From NCBI GenBank assembly GCA_031274855.1, contig JAISPO010000023.1, positions 1-31,214 on the forward strand: a stretch of 31,214 nucleotides of DNA, written 5' to 3'. Source of the stretch: Zoogloeaceae bacterium (GTDB taxonomy: Bacteria > Pseudomonadota > Gammaproteobacteria > Burkholderiales > Rhodocyclaceae). This document shows positions 23,897 to 31,214 of this stretch, one piece after another (the first letter of the stretch is position 1; each line of letters begins with the position of its first letter). The notes under the pieces were generated by a model. It was not told the origin of the DNA, did no database searches, and saw only the letters and a program-made list of their open reading frames with translations. Made by a program: the position numbers and the translations under genes.

Positions 23897-24194
23897 GCAA
23901 ACGCTTCTGCCTTACTCAGCGTTGGGAAGTTAATCTCAACTTTCTGGCTCTCGGGTTAAAATTTGAACACCCAAGAAATATTCATTTTGGCTGATTGTAC
24001 GCATTAGGCATTCGAGCGAGAAGCAATCGAGGACCACTTAGGAAGGAAACAGTACCCGCTACACGCTCAGGGGGCCGTACTGTATATAAGCTAGAGGCGG
24101 CTTCATTTTGACGACAAGATCAAAGGATTAAAGAAAATCAAAGCGAGCAGTTAACCTCTCGTGGCATTTCTGACGCCGCAAGCATGTTGCAGTG
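23897..24194. other. Noncoding leader of the cassette, with a 7-bp inverted repeat
   Basis: This stretch of about 300 bases between the ATPase start and the proximal direct repeat has no convincing gene. It is visibly richer in A and T than the flanking genes. It contains ACAGTAC (24049-24055) and GTACTGT (24077-24083), a perfect 7-bp inverted repeat with a 21-base spacer. On the minus strand TACAAT (23999-23994) could be a -10 box for the ATPase gene, about 100 bases upstream, with a poor -35. No reverse transcriptase gene or retron-like RNA pairing was found. A small RNA cannot be excluded. Confidence 0.45.
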
Positions 24195-24254
24195 TCGCAG
24201 GAAGCGGCAAGCGGGTCAAGGCAGCCGTCCTGCCGCTACCATGCGATTGAACAG
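24195..24254. repeat. Direct repeat, copy 2 (candidate attachment site, gene-proximal)
   Basis: This is the in-gene copy of the 60-base repeat. Bases 24254-24216 on the minus strand encode the final LFNRMVAAGRLP and TGA of the pseudopilin gene; 24215-24195 are 3' flank. The only difference from copy 1 is 24228, the third base of a Gly codon (GGA here, GGG in copy 1), so both copies encode the same peptide. The inverted repeat arms AGCGGCA (24203-24209) and TGCCGCT (24231-24237) centre near the stop codon. Confidence 0.9.
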
Positions 24255-24926
24255 GATGTTGGGTGAGAGCCAGACGACGAGATCGTCGAACTCGCCGCCG
24301 GCCGCGGCGGTGTTGTCCGTAATTGGCCGTGTGATGAAGTCGGTCGGCCCTGCGTCATTGGCGCTTTCATCCTGATTGGTGGCGGAGCCGTTGCCGTAGG
24401 CAATGCCCGCGTCGTTCCTGCCCCAGTTGCGGCGTCCCTGCGAAAAAATGACGGCAGGGACGCACTGTCTGGCGGTACAGGCGTTGGTCTGACCGGCGAG
24501 ATAAATGAGCGTGCCGCCCGCGTCGCGGGACAATACTTTGCGATTGGGGATGGCCACGAGCGTGAGCGCGTCGCTGGCGTAAACCGGCGTTACGCTGTAG
24601 CGGATGATTTTGTCCCATGCGTCGAGCTTGGCTACGCCCAGCGTCGCCCAGGGGATGAAGCCGAAGCAGGCGGCATCGCTGGCGCAAGGCGTGGGGTTCT
24701 CGGCGCCGTCGGTCGCCGAGGTGGCCGGACGCGGCAGGCGGCCATGCGCGGCAGCGAAGCCGAGCAGGGCTTCGCGTATCTCCGTGAGGATGCGCTGAGT
24801 GTCTTGCGTGCGCCGGATGTCATCCTGCGCGGCGAGCGGCAGCATCATGCCGCCGATCAGCAGGGCGACGATGAGCAAGACCACGGCCAGTTCGGTGAGG
24901 GTGAAGCCGGTCAGTTGTTTTTTCAT
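24216..24926 (-). CDS. Type IV pseudopilin, 236 residues
   Basis: Start at ATG 24926, overlapping the stop of the large pseudopilin gene (ATGA). The frame opens further upstream but there it is a shadow of that gene. The prepilin signature is MKKQLTG, then FTLTELAVVLLIVALLIGG, with Glu at mature position 5. The globular part has Cys pairs (PTPCASDAACFG, NACTARQCVP) and ends LFNRMVAAGRLP. It resembles minor pilins of MSHA-like loci. Its 3' end forms one side of the cassette junction but the reading frame is intact. Confidence 0.88.
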   Translation of the reverse strand: MKKQLTGFTLTELAVVLLIVALLIGGMMLPLAAQDDIRRTQDTQRILTEIREALLGFAAAHGRLPRPATSATDGAENPTPCASDAACFGFIPWATLGVAKLDAWDKIIRYSVTPVYASDALTLVAIPNRKVLSRDAGGTLIYLAGQTNACTARQCVPAVIFSQGRRNWGRNDAGIAYGNGSATNQDESANDAGPTDFITRPITDNTAAAGGEFDDLVVWLSPNILFNRMVAAGRLP

Positions 24927-27382
24927 TGCGGCCAACTCGCCGAGAAATTGCTGATGATGACCTGCTGGCCCTGCGCTTGCTGCGCGCTGGTGAAGCCGAG
25001 GCGAAGCGGCTTCATGCCTTGCCGGTAGCATCGGTTATCGGCCCCGCAGGATTGATTTTCGGGACAGCTGTTGCCGCAGGCTTGCCCTGCGACATCGGGG
25101 ATGGCCGCGGTATCGGTGAGCGTGGGGCCGGTGTTCGGGTAGAGCGCGGACATCGGCCGCGTCGTGTTCTGCAAGGCGGCGATCAACGAGGTGGTGGTGG
25201 CGCTATCACGCCTGATCCACACTGAAGTGGTCAGCGTGGTAGCGCCAAGTCCGGCAGTTGCCGGATCGGGGTTGCGCGTCGGCACAACTTCGATGCGGAC
25301 GTGATACAGATAGCTGTCGGGCACGCCATCGTTGTTCGCATCTTCCTTGCTGCGGTAGTCGATGAAGGCGATGCCCGTCGGCGTTGTTCTGTCGGGATTT
25401 CGCGGATCGGCGGGCGGCGTACCGACGCCGTGCGCGTTGTCGTCGTAATCGAGCGAGCGATCTCCCCAATAGACGATGGCCGAATGGCTGTTGTAGCCCG
25501 CCGTACCACCGCAACTGCTGATGCCGCAAGGGTCGTTGCGGCCCGAATCGGGGCTGTTGCTGATGAGGCCGGTATCACGCGCCAGATCGAATTCGATGCC
25601 GATTTTGGGCCAGGCCAGCGGCGCGGTAACACCATTGGTTCCTGAGTAACCGAGATGCGAGCCTGCGGCGCCGCAGACCTGCGCGGTGTTGCGCTCGCCG
25701 TCGATGGCCGCGAAAACGAAACCGCTATTACCAACGCTATCGCCCGCATTGCCGGAAACGCCCATGAAGCGGAAAGCGAAATAAGCGCGGAAGCCTTTGC
25801 CGCGGCCGTCTGCCTCGGGCGTCCATGCGCAGCCGAACAGGCTGCTGGCGGGAATGCCGTTGCCGGTTGTGGCGTCTGCGGAGCCGAGCGTGAGTGTGCG
25901 CGAACTTGCGTCGTAGTTCGCCAGCGGGCTGTAGCCTAGGTCAACCGGATTCGGCGAGTCGACTGTCGTCAATGTTGGCGTCGCCGGAATGCAGCGGACG
26001 ATATCCTGCCCGGCGGTTTGCGCCGACGAAACCGTGGTCAGCAGGCTTGGCCCCGCAAAGGCGTTACCAGCGCCGGTGAAGCTGGCGAGATTGACGCCTT
26101 CGAGATAATTTTCCGGATTGGCCCGCTCGGCAGGCGTGGCCCGCGACTGCTCCGCGCCGCGCTGTCCGGCGAAAATGAGGACGCCATTACAGGTTTGGGG
26201 AACGCCATCGACGTCGACATTGAAGCTGCCCGCGTTTGCCGTGGCGACAAAAAACATGTCTTGCCAGTGGGCAAAGTAAGCGGCCGGAATGCTGTTGTAG
26301 CAGGCATCATCGGGAATGCGCCCCGCGCTTTTTCCGGCGGGCGCGGCATAGCCCGCGATTGGTTCGGGAGTGAAACCTCCGGCAGCAAGCCGGTCGCGCA
26401 GGCAGGCGGTCATGCGATCCAGCATGGCATTGATGTCGAAACGGAAGTTGGCGTTTTTGCGGATGGCGGCAAAAAGCGCGTCGGCGCTCAGGGTCAGCGC
26501 ACGGTCATTGGCAACCAGCGAACAATCGCTGCCGGACGGACAGACGTTGGGCCAGAGTGTGTTGTCGGCGCGGCGATAAATAATGCCCTGCGTTGTCATC
26601 TGTTTCGCATTGTTCTGGGTATCGCCCGAAGCGTTGTTGATCGCGCTGCTGAAATAATTGGTCATGCCGTCCAACGCGTCCGCCGTGTCAGGATCCAGAT
26701 AATTGGCGGCGTCGTAATTGCCGCCGCATTCGGCAACATCGTCGTTGCCCAACGCGCCGCGGTTCTGTCCGGGCAGCGGCGGCCCCGGCGAAAAGAGGAT
26801 GGCAACGGGCCGCTCATGCGCCGACGCGGCAATAGCGGCAAGATGGGCAGTGCCGTTGGCGGCGACAACTTCAAGTTGTCCAAGCGTATCCCAGTTCATC
26901 GGGCTGACCGGCTGAGTGCGCTTGTGGCTGCCGGAAACCGCGTACCAGAGGCATTCGCCATGCCCGTCCCGCAGCGGCCCCGTGCCCAAGGCACGCCACG
27001 GGAAGCGGCCAATGACAGTGACATTCGTCCGGTTACCGGCAAAATTGGCGGCATCGCAACCTTCCAGCGCGGCCAGCGCAGTGTTGCCGTTGAGGTGGCA
27101 GCTGGGGTCGATGTTGTTGTTGCGGGTGGAGCCAAGATCGGGCAGCGGCAGATAGCCGTAGACCGCGCTCTGGTCGATGGCGTCCCGATAACGGCTGGCG
27201 TAACCAAGCAGGGCGTTCTGCGCTTCGGCCAGCGCCGATTCAGTCTTGCGCTTGCGCCAGACTTCGAGCGCCTCCGGGCCGAGGAAGGTCCCCAGAAAAG
27301 CCAGCATGCCCACGGCCAGAAGAACCAGCAGGGCCATGAGCGTTACGCCCTTGCTGTGGCGGCGAAGATTCGGCCTGCTCAC
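24923..27382 (-). CDS. Very large pseudopilin-like surface protein with L-type lectin-like C-terminal domain
   Basis: The 819-residue product starts at GTG 27382, overlapping the previous stop. A basic leader ends KG, followed by VTLMALLVLLAVGMLAFLG. This looks like a prepilin cleavage site, but mature position 5 is Ala instead of Glu, as in GspK-type tip pseudopilins. From about residue 515 the sequence resembles an L-type lectin fold: GFRAYFAFRFMG, SGFVFAAIDGERN, HLGYSG, KIGIEFDLARD (about 594) and a terminal LRLGFTSAQQ then NFSASW (about 790-817). A DANNDGVPD calcium-loop-like motif is near 679. It is probably a minor tip pilin with an adhesin head that binds glycans. The lectin call is by pattern only. 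Confidence 0.7.
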   Translation of the reverse strand: MSRPNLRRHSKGVTLMALLVLLAVGMLAFLGTFLGPEALEVWRKRKTESALAEAQNALLGYASRYRDAIDQSAVYGYLPLPDLGSTRNNNIDPSCHLNGNTALAALEGCDAANFAGNRTNVTVIGRFPWRALGTGPLRDGHGECLWYAVSGSHKRTQPVSPMNWDTLGQLEVVAANGTAHLAAIAASAHERPVAILFSPGPPLPGQNRGALGNDDVAECGGNYDAANYLDPDTADALDGMTNYFSSAINNASGDTQNNAKQMTTQGIIYRRADNTLWPNVCPSGSDCSLVANDRALTLSADALFAAIRKNANFRFDINAMLDRMTACLRDRLAAGGFTPEPIAGYAAPAGKSAGRIPDDACYNSIPAAYFAHWQDMFFVATANAGSFNVDVDGVPQTCNGVLIFAGQRGAEQSRATPAERANPENYLEGVNLASFTGAGNAFAGPSLLTTVSSAQTAGQDIVRCIPATPTLTTVDSPNPVDLGYSPLANYDASSRTLTLGSADATTGNGIPASSLFGCAWTPEADGRGKGFRAYFAFRFMGVSGNAGDSVGNSGFVFAAIDGERNTAQVCGAAGSHLGYSGTNGVTAPLAWPKIGIEFDLARDTGLISNSPDSGRNDPCGISSCGGTAGYNSHSAIVYWGDRSLDYDDNAHGVGTPPADPRNPDRTTPTGIAFIDYRSKEDANNDGVPDSYLYHVRIEVVPTRNPDPATAGLGATTLTTSVWIRRDSATTTSLIAALQNTTRPMSALYPNTGPTLTDTAAIPDVAGQACGNSCPENQSCGADNRCYRQGMKPLRLGFTSAQQAQGQQVIISNFSASWPQ

Positions 27383-27804
27383 TTGGGCGCTTGTCGCGCA
27401 GGCTGGACCGTGATCCGGCCATCGCCGAGCGCGCTGGTTTTTTCGCGCGTGCCGCGCTGAAGGGATTCGCCGACTTTGAGCGTGGCAGGCGCTTCCTTGT
27501 CCGGCGCTACCGTGACCCGCGCGGGATGCGTTGGCGAGACGCGCGTGGCAATGCCCGTATCCGGCGCGTTCTCATGTTGCGGCCGCTGGTTAATCCAGAC
27601 GGTCGTATGGCCGCTTGATCTGCGCACGACGCCGTTGACCGTAACACTGGGGTCGGCGAAGGCCGGCGCTTCCTGAACATCGGGTTGACGCTGATGTTCG
27701 AGAACGGCGCGGCGTTCCGGCGTCAGGAACAGCCGCCCCAACGGTTCTGCCCCAGCGTTGCTGGCGGCCAGCAAGACGATGCTGCCGATCACGATACGTC
27801 TCAT
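27379..27804 (-). CDS. Small periplasmic pilus-assembly protein (PilP/MshK-like position)
   Basis: Start at ATG 27804, overlapping the previous gene's stop (ATGA). The 141-residue protein has a signal peptide (MRRIVIGSIVLLAASNAGA) without lipobox Cys, followed by EPLGRLFLTPERRAVLEHQR. This LFLTPERRA motif is common in small proteins encoded between PilO-like and pseudopilin genes. A segment VTVNGVVRRSSGHTTVWIN follows, resembling the GspC/PilP homology-region strand pair. The C-terminal third is basic and low in structure. It probably links the inner-membrane complex to the secretin. The name is by position and weak motif only. Confidence 0.65.
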   Translation of the reverse strand: MRRIVIGSIVLLAASNAGAEPLGRLFLTPERRAVLEHQRQPDVQEAPAFADPSVTVNGVVRRSSGHTTVWINQRPQHENAPDTGIATRVSPTHPARVTVAPDKEAPATLKVGESLQRGTREKTSALGDGRITVQPARQAPK

Positions 27805-28403
27805 TGCCGCTTCTCCCGCACGGTGATCCAGTCGATGGCGCAACTGGCCTGCAACTGCGCGGCCATCCTGTCTTCCTGCGCATCTTCCTGCGCTTGCGCG
27901 GAACGTTCAATCGAACAGTCCCGCGCCAGCAGATGAGCATGTACCGCGCCCTGCAAGTCGGCGAGGAAGCCGAGCAGATCGTCTTCGTGAAGCAGCGGCA
28001 TGTTGAGACTCATGGCGCTGACCATAAACTCGTAATCACCGGTGACCGCGCCCAAGGATTTTTGCGGCGCGATTTCGTATTGAAACTCGAACAGGCGGCG
28101 CGTTGCCTTGATTTTTTCGATTTGCTCTACCCAGTTGAGCCGCTCTTCCGGGCCGATGATGCCGCGTGTCCGCAACTGCTGGAAAAGCGCAATTTTGCCG
28201 CGCAGCTCGCGTTCTTCATCAAGCATCCGGCTCGAGCGCGCGCGGATATCACGCGCCTGCATGGTCAGTTGCGTTTGTTCGGCTTGCGCCTGATGGACTC
28301 TGTTGCGGGCTGTTGCCGTCATGATGGCGGCGAGCGAAATCGCGGCGGCGAGAAACAGCAGTCCCCAACGAATCCGAATGAAATCACTGACTGAAAAGTT
28401 CAT
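27801..28403 (-). CDS. PilO/MshJ-like bitopic pilus-assembly protein
   Basis: The 200-residue product has a short cytoplasmic N terminus, one membrane segment (WGLLFLAAAISLAAIMTAT, about residues 13-31), a long coiled-coil region (about 32-80) and a compact periplasmic domain. This is the layout of PilO, GspM and MshJ, which form the inner-membrane alignment complex with the PilN-type protein. It overlaps the PilM/N-like gene by ATGA and the downstream small gene by ATGA. The assignment is by architecture and neighbours; direct sequence similarity to PilO is weak. Confidence 0.65.
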   Translation of the reverse strand: MNFSVSDFIRIRWGLLFLAAAISLAAIMTATARNRVHQAQAEQTQLTMQARDIRARSSRMLDEERELRGKIALFQQLRTRGIIGPEERLNWVEQIEKIKATRRLFEFQYEIAPQKSLGAVTGDYEFMVSAMSLNMPLLHEDDLLGFLADLQGAVHAHLLARDCSIERSAQAQEDAQEDRMAAQLQASCAIDWITVREKRQ

Positions 28404-29923
28404 AGCTTCTGCGCCACTTTGAGCGCGAAAACGGGCGGCTCAAGCAAGCCGCCGGTGTCCGTGTTGCGGATGGCTTTCCCCGACTTGGCCTCAAAGGGCA
28501 GGCTGACGATCTGCACCTGCATGTTCGGCGCGCGCAGCTTTTCGGCAAAGCCGTTGATGGTCTCGGTCTGGTTTTTGTGGTCGTCGGCCAGGGCAAACGG
28601 CAGCCGCCCATGAATGAGCGCGATTGCGTAGCCGCTGCCGTCGACAGCGGGCTGGCTGGCGTCCATCGTCGTGCCGCGCATTTCGCCGGGGCTGTTGGCA
28701 AGCCACCAATCGAGTTTGTCGATGTCGACTGCTGGCGATTGATCGAGCGCGCGGCTGATGACTTGGAACATCGGCGCGGGGCCGGGACTGCGCCGTTCCA
28801 ATATCAGGTAGCGGTCAGTCAGTACACGCAAATCCTCATGGCGGATGTCGACCGGCGGGAGGCTTCGCAGCATGGCTTCGTAATGGCGCTGACCGAGTGA
28901 GATTTCCGATTGGAGCAGGCTGTTGGCGTTGGCAAGTCCGGCGTAACGCTGCATCTCGAGGCCGGTATACAAAAGGCTGAGGACGAGAATGATTCCGGCG
29001 GCCAGGTTCAGGCCGAGACGGGTTTGCCAAAGGCGGAATTGACGCCGCTCGATGGGCGGAGCGAACTGCGCCGCCGGTGCTTTGCGGGCCAGCAGGCGCA
29101 GAAGCAGCGCGTCAGCGCGTGAGTCTGCCGGAGCCGTTTTGAGGCCATGCGCGGCAGACTCGGTCAGCAAATCGACCATCTGCACTGTGCGTTCTGGCGT
29201 ACTCGCGCAGTGTTCGCCAATACTGCTGAACTCGCCGGGATGCGCCAGTATCAGCGTTACCAGCGGCTGACCGCGGGCGATCATGCGCTGTCCGGCAAGG
29301 TATTGGCAAATCTTGCGGGTTTCCGTGTCACACGCGGTTGCGGTATTGACGGGCAGGCGGGTATCCATCGGCGTCAGGCGCGAGAAACGCAACTGTCCGC
29401 CATCGAAGAAGCTCTGGCGCAGACCGGCGCGGGTGATGGTGATGAGCAGCGCCGGTTGCGTTTTGCCGATGAATTTCGCGGCGAGCATGGGCAGGAGGAA
29501 GGGGACCGAATACACGCCGGTCAACCGCGCCTGGGCATTGCGCAGGGCTTGCAGCCAGGGCGCGAACTGCGCGTCGCCGGTCAAACCGGCGAACAGAAAC
29601 TTCTCGTCGCGGCGACCGGAACGCGCGCGTCCCAGCGATTGCGCCAGCGCCAGCGGAGCGCCGTGGCAGTGCTGCGCCAGCTTGCGTTTGAGCATTTCGG
29701 CGCGGTCGCGGCCACGGACATGGGGCAGTTCTTCGATTTGAAAACTTTCATCGGCGACATCGGCTAGCAGATAGAACAGGCTGGTGTTGCGCCCCTTCAG
29801 GTATGCGTCGAAGTCCGGCAGGCCGTCGGCGCTGAAATCGGCCTCGGCGTGGAGAGCGCCGCCCTGCCATCGGTAAGCCCTCAGGCCAAGCGAGTCGAGA
29901 AAGAGCAGACGGCGGACAGGCAC
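28400..29923 (-). CDS. PilM/PilN-like (MshI/GspL-type) pilus-assembly protein
   Basis: The 507-residue product has an N-terminal actin-like region (about 1-280), one membrane segment (about 303-323, LGLNLAAGIILVLSLLYTGL), then a periplasmic domain with a coiled-coil start. This matches PilM fused to PilN, or GspL, which connects the assembly ATPase to the periplasmic complex. The N terminus RRLLFLDSLGLRAYRW resembles the first strand pair of the actin-like fold. The start is GTG 29923, one base after the F-type gene's stop codon. It is coupled to the PilO-like gene downstream. Confidence 0.7.
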   Translation of the reverse strand: MPVRRLLFLDSLGLRAYRWQGGALHAEADFSADGLPDFDAYLKGRNTSLFYLLADVADESFQIEELPHVRGRDRAEMLKRKLAQHCHGAPLALAQSLGRARSGRRDEKFLFAGLTGDAQFAPWLQALRNAQARLTGVYSVPFLLPMLAAKFIGKTQPALLITITRAGLRQSFFDGGQLRFSRLTPMDTRLPVNTATACDTETRKICQYLAGQRMIARGQPLVTLILAHPGEFSSIGEHCASTPERTVQMVDLLTESAAHGLKTAPADSRADALLLRLLARKAPAAQFAPPIERRQFRLWQTRLGLNLAAGIILVLSLLYTGLEMQRYAGLANANSLLQSEISLGQRHYEAMLRSLPPVDIRHEDLRVLTDRYLILERRSPGPAPMFQVISRALDQSPAVDIDKLDWWLANSPGEMRGTTMDASQPAVDGSGYAIALIHGRLPFALADDHKNQTETINGFAEKLRAPNMQVQIVSLPFEAKSGKAIRNTDTGGLLEPPVFALKVAQKL

Positions 29924-29924
29924 G

Positions 29925-31127
29925 TTATATCCTGAGTTTGGTGATGGTGTCGTAAATCGGGCCGAGTACCGACAGCATGACCCAGCCCAGCACCAGACCG
30001 AGTATGACGGTCAGTACCGGCTCGATCAGCGCCTGTAAACGGCTGACCGACTCGCGGACATCGCGGCTGTAAAAATAGCTGACGTTGGTCAGAGCCGCGT
30101 CCAGCGCGCCGGTGTTCTCGCCGACGCGCAACATGCGCAGCACCAGCGGCGGAAACAAATCGACATCCTGAAAAGCAGCCGTGATGCTCCGGCCTTCGGC
30201 GATCATTGCGCTGACGCGCTCCAGCCCATGCTTGACGACTTGATTGCCGACGATGCCCTGAGTGGCGCGCAGCGAATCCAGAATTGAAATACCGGCTGCG
30301 TACATCATGGCGAAGACGCCCGCGAAGCGCCACAGAATGAGCTTGCGCAGGATGCCGCCCACCACCGGCAGGCGCAGCTTGAAGGCATCGAACCGGTAGC
30401 GGACGGCGGGACTGACGCGCACCAGCAAGGCCAGCCCGGCTACTACCGCGACCGGCAGGCCGAATACCAGATACCAGTAATTGACGACGGTGTCCGAGGT
30501 TGCGATCAGCATTTTCGTATGCAGCGGCAACTCGTGGCCCATGCCCTTGATGAAGCCGGTCATTTTGGGCACCAGATACAGGAGCATGAAAACCGTGACA
30601 GCCAATACCACAGCGCCCAGAAAGGCGGGATACATCACCAGCCTTTTGGTCTGAGCCGCCAGCTCGTCCTGCCATTTGAGCGATTCGACCAGATTGGCGA
30701 GTACCTCTTGCAGCTTTCCGGCACTCTCGCCCGCCGCGACCAGACTGACGAACACAGGGTCGAAAATGCGCGATTGCCCGGCCATGGCCTGCGACAAGGT
30801 GTGGCCGCCTTCAATGCTTTCGATCATGCTGGCGATGACGGCGCGGAACTGCGGGTTTTCCAGACTGTCGCGCAAATCGGTCAAGCCGTCGAGAATCGAA
30901 ACACCGGCCTTGGTTAACTGTTCAAGATGGAAGCAAAAATTGATGAGGTCGCGGCGGCTGGCCTTCCGGCTGATGAACATGCCGCTTTGCTTGACCGGAT
31001 TACCGCGGATGAAATCAAGCTCCATGCGCTTCAGGCGCAGTTCGAGATCAACCGGGTTGATCGCGTCGAGGCGGCCAAGCACAATGCGCCCGCCGGCATT
31101 CATGGCCTTGTAGGCGTACAGGGCCAT
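29925..31127 (-). CDS. Type II secretion/type IV pilus F-type inner-membrane platform protein
   Basis: The 400-residue protein has the GspF/PilC/MshG layout. It has an N-terminal soluble segment (MALYAYKAMNAGGRIVLGRL), two helical repeat domains (about 65-185 and 265-385) and three membrane segments: near 170-195 (AFLGAVVLAVTVFMLLYLVP), 215-240 and 370-395. The family motifs FCFHLEQLTKAGVSIL and FAMMYAAGISILDSL are the two repeat starts. It anchors the assembly ATPase to the membrane. Its ATG overlaps the ATPase gene stop by one base (TAATG). Confidence 0.9.
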   Translation of the reverse strand: MALYAYKAMNAGGRIVLGRLDAINPVDLELRLKRMELDFIRGNPVKQSGMFISRKASRRDLINFCFHLEQLTKAGVSILDGLTDLRDSLENPQFRAVIASMIESIEGGHTLSQAMAGQSRIFDPVFVSLVAAGESAGKLQEVLANLVESLKWQDELAAQTKRLVMYPAFLGAVVLAVTVFMLLYLVPKMTGFIKGMGHELPLHTKMLIATSDTVVNYWYLVFGLPVAVVAGLALLVRVSPAVRYRFDAFKLRLPVVGGILRKLILWRFAGVFAMMYAAGISILDSLRATQGIVGNQVVKHGLERVSAMIAEGRSITAAFQDVDLFPPLVLRMLRVGENTGALDAALTNVSYFYSRDVRESVSRLQALIEPVLTVILGLVLGWVMLSVLGPIYDTITKLRI

Positions 31128-31214
31128 TACATCCGCTCCGTCAGATCGACGACCCGCGCGACTTCTTCGAGCGATGTCGAACCGTCGAGAACGCGCCGCA
31201 GGCCGTCCTCGGCC
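31127..31214 (-). CDS. GspE/PilB-type assembly ATPase, C-terminal end (start outside window)
   Basis: The minus-strand frame entering from the window edge gives 28 residues, AEDGLRRVLDGSTSLEEVARVV then DLTERM, ending in TAA at 31129-31127. The EDGL, G-T-S-LEEV-RV pattern is the conserved C-terminal tail of GspE/PilB/MshE ATPases. Its position directly before the F-type gene supports the call. Confidence 0.8.
   Translation of the reverse strand, partial: AEDGLRRVLDGSTSLEEVARVVDLTERM

Larger units (their letters stand above)
21333..24254. mobile_element. Compact direct-repeat-bounded cassette carrying an ATPase-HNH gene pair
   Basis: Two 60-base direct repeats (59/60 identical) bound a segment of 2862 bases from repeat start to repeat start. 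Its only genes are the ATPase and HNH nuclease genes, plus about 290 bases of more A/T-rich noncoding DNA. The repeats derive from the 3' end of the neighbouring pseudopilin gene, and the junction leaves that gene intact. This is the signature of site-specific integration into a gene 3' end. No integrase, transposase or inverted terminal repeats are visible. Removing one repeat unit would place the two pseudopilin genes 77 bases apart in one operon. Tandem duplication without a mobile element is the alternative. Confidence 0.7.

Noticed and set aside
23897..24194. Possible retron (ncRNA plus reverse transcriptase) upstream of the ATPase-HNH pair
   Set aside because: No reverse transcriptase gene is in or near the cassette, and no long self-complementary msr/msd-like pairing is seen, only a 7-bp inverted repeat.
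21333..24254. Insertion sequence or transposon
   Set aside because: There is no transposase and no terminal inverted repeats; the 60-bp direct repeats are far longer than a transposition target duplication.
26018..27460. 480-codon plus-strand frame opposite the large pseudopilin
   Set aside because: It is antisense to a gene fixed by operon overlaps on both sides; its product has no domain, signal or motif.

Overview
The window reads as chromosomal DNA of a GC-rich betaproteobacterium, most like the Rhodocyclales or a close relative. This is judged from the glnS-pyrF pair, the kdsD-kdsC-lptC-lptA order, a DarA/DarB-type resorcinol cluster and an MSHA-like pilus locus. It is an inference from gene content, not from a database comparison.

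Layout. Bases 1-5290 hold housekeeping genes: the 3' end of an EF-G-type gene, a META-domain lipoprotein, glnS-pyrF on the minus strand, and the potassium transporter gene kup. The helicase gene hrpA follows (5294-8845). Bases 8915-9733 hold a small toxin-antitoxin module (RelE-type toxin with a BrnA-type antitoxin) and a tiny hypothetical gene. Bases 9750-17807 form a tightly packed plus-strand cluster: an EI24 membrane protein, an acyl carrier protein, a ketosynthase with a substituted catalytic His, a chain-length-factor-like protein, a DarA-type condensing enzyme, a DarB-type KASIII, a small HTH-like protein, a BtrH-like acyltransferase and a two-gene ABC exporter. This looks like a biosynthesis-and-export pathway for a resorcinol-type lipid or pigment, with no aromatase or tailoring gene in view.

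The rest lies on the minus strand. lptA, lptC, kdsC and kdsD (17817-20444) form an LPS-transport/KDO operon whose genes overlap by ATGA. Upstream of kdsD is an odd structure: a 12-bp perfect hairpin between two oppositely oriented arrays of a 7-base repeat. Bases 20608-31214 are an MSHA-like/type IV-like pilus locus. In transcription order it has an E-type ATPase (partial), an F-type platform protein, a PilM/N-like protein, a PilO-like protein, a small periplasmic protein, a very large lectin-like pseudopilin and two pseudopilins.

The pilus operon is interrupted between its last two genes by a compact 2.86-kb insertion bounded by 60-bp direct repeats (59/60 identical). The repeats consist of the last 12 codons plus stop of the upstream pseudopilin gene and 21 bases of 3' flank. 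The insertion carries only two genes: an SMC/ABC-type ATPase with an unrecognised N-terminal domain and an HNH nuclease, a Septu-like (PtuA/PtuB-like) arrangement. It contains no recombinase. I consider this the best candidate for an undescribed system: a small, apparently non-autonomous defence cassette that integrates at the 3' end of a pseudopilin gene and restores its coding end.
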